NCBI GenBank assembly: GCA_013205365.1 | Contig: JABMNC010000043.1 | Location: 1 to 32,018, forward strand | Reading direction: 5' to 3' | Origin: Cryomorphaceae bacterium | GTDB lineage: Bacteria; Bacteroidota; Bacteroidia; Flavobacteriales; Schleiferiaceae | Length of the DNA: 32,018 bases | In this document: piece after piece, positions 31,468 to 32,018 of the stretch | How positions within the stretch are numbered: position 1 is the stretch's first letter | Layout: each line of letters begins with the position of its first letter | Position numbers and translations under genes: made by a program | The notes under the pieces: generated by a model | Seen by the model: the letters and a program-made list of their open reading frames with translations, nothing else | Databases searched by the model: none | Told to the model about the DNA's origin: nothing

Positions 31468-32018
31468 ATGCAGCGCGAAGAGTACTTCATGCGTCGAGCC
31501 CTTGATTTGGCGGCTCAGGGGAGTGGTTTTACCCAGCCCAATCCTTTGGTTGGAGCCCTAATCGTGCACAACGAAAGGATTTTAGCCGAGGGCTACCATC
31601 ACCGAGCCGGGGAAGTGCACGCCGAAATTATGGCCTTAAATCAACTGCAGGCCGAGGACCTTAGCCTTTTGCCGGAGTCTACGCTTTATGTGAGTCTAGA
31701 ACCCTGTAGCCACCAAGGACGGACTGGCCCCTGCAGTTTGGCCATTGTAAATTCCGGCATAAGCACTATCGTGGTGGCGCACCAGGATCCGAATCCCTTG
31801 GTTGCCGGGCGCGGACTCGCCATGCTGCGCGATGCCGGACGCAGTGTCATTCTTGGAACTTTAGCGAAGGAGGCCGCAGAGCAAAACAAGCGGTTTTTTA
31901 CTTCCATTGCTGCGGGCCGGCCGCATACCACACTCAAATGGGCCCAAGACGCCCTAGGTCAGGTGGATGGTCCGCGCGAAAACCACCCTGGCCCTTGGCC
32001 CATCACGGGGCAAGAGGC
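31468..32018 (+). CDS. ribD: Riboflavin biosynthesis protein RibD, deaminase domain (partial)
   Basis: RibD deaminates and then reduces the pyrimidine intermediate of riboflavin synthesis. The 183 codons in the window cover the N-terminal cytidine-deaminase-like domain and the start of the linker; the reductase domain lies beyond the window. Translation from ATG 31468 gives MRRALDLAAQGSG, TQPNPLVGALIV, the zinc/catalytic HAE in GEVHAEIMAL, and the two zinc cysteines in EPCSHQGRTGPC, then VAHQDPNPLVAGRG and KWAQDALGQVDG. These are in the expected order; the usual GRTPPC reads GRTGPC. In-frame GTGs at 31462 and 31465 are possible starts, but ATG is preferred. Confidence 0.93.
   Translation, partial: MQREEYFMRRALDLAAQGSGFTQPNPLVGALIVHNERILAEGYHHRAGEVHAEIMALNQLQAEDLSLLPESTLYVSLEPCSHQGRTGPCSLAIVNSGISTIVVAHQDPNPLVAGRGLAMLRDAGRSVILGTLAKEAAEQNKRFFTSIAAGRPHTTLKWAQDALGQVDGPRENHPGPWPITGQE

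Noticed and set aside
1..32018. tRNA, rRNA, 4.5S RNA, CRISPR, insertion sequence or phage signatures
   Set aside because: None was recognised by reading either strand; short ncRNAs in the few gaps cannot be excluded without a covariance-model search.

Overview
The window is a gene-dense piece of a Bacteroidota chromosome, most likely from a marine member of the Flavobacteriales. G+C content looks close to half by eye. Evidence for the lineage: the phylum-specific -7 promoter box TAnnTTTG lies just upstream of many start codons, Shine-Dalgarno sites are essentially absent, several phylum-restricted families occur (DUF4197, DUF4835, DUF6913, the Bacteroidetes-type omega subunit), and FabI, SHMT and CoaBC carry their Bacteroidetes forms. 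No rRNA, tRNA, CRISPR array, insertion sequence or phage gene was seen. Genes run almost edge to edge, and no gene-free stretch exceeds about 125 bp.

Layout. 1-2268 (minus): 5' end of an RluF-type pseudouridine synthase, a DUF4197 protein and glyA. 2298-5725 (plus): fumarylacetoacetase overlapping a bifunctional RelA/SpoT protein. 5722-9244 (minus): queE, folD, ffh and a pirin. 9364-10620 (plus): a dihydroorotase-like protein without its metal-binding HxH motif. 10622-11395 (minus): a PhnP-like metallo-hydrolase. 11424-12827 (plus): a conserved protein of unknown function. 12859-19617 (minus): a light/pigment block. 19690-21273 (plus): prfC. 21333-31431 (minus): prmC, ligA, DUF6913, dapA, bamD, rpoZ, coaBC, DUF4835, recN and fabI, an arrangement I recall as common in this phylum. 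31468 to the end (plus): 5' part of ribD.

The most interesting region is the light/pigment block. A MerR protein with a CarH-like B12-binding sensor domain precedes a tight seven-gene run: ECF sigma factor, crtI, crtB, idi, a PTPS-family pterin synthase, folE and a class I DNA photolyase. All junctions in the run overlap or lie within a few bases, so carotenoid synthesis, pterin synthesis and light-driven DNA repair are probably expressed as one unit. An 8-bp perfect inverted repeat (TGTTTAAC, 14 bp, GTTAAACA) covers the predicted -7 box of this operon and is a good operator candidate. The PTPS-family protein has the CX5HGH motif associated with tetrahydropterin synthesis rather than the CX3HGH of classical QueD.

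A second theme is promoter geometry. Perfect or near-perfect TAnnTTTG boxes lie only 4-10 bp before the start codons of at least nine genes, which predicts leaderless or nearly leaderless mRNAs. This pattern also supports moving several starts (ligA, prmC, the dihydroorotase-like gene) downstream of the longest reading frame.
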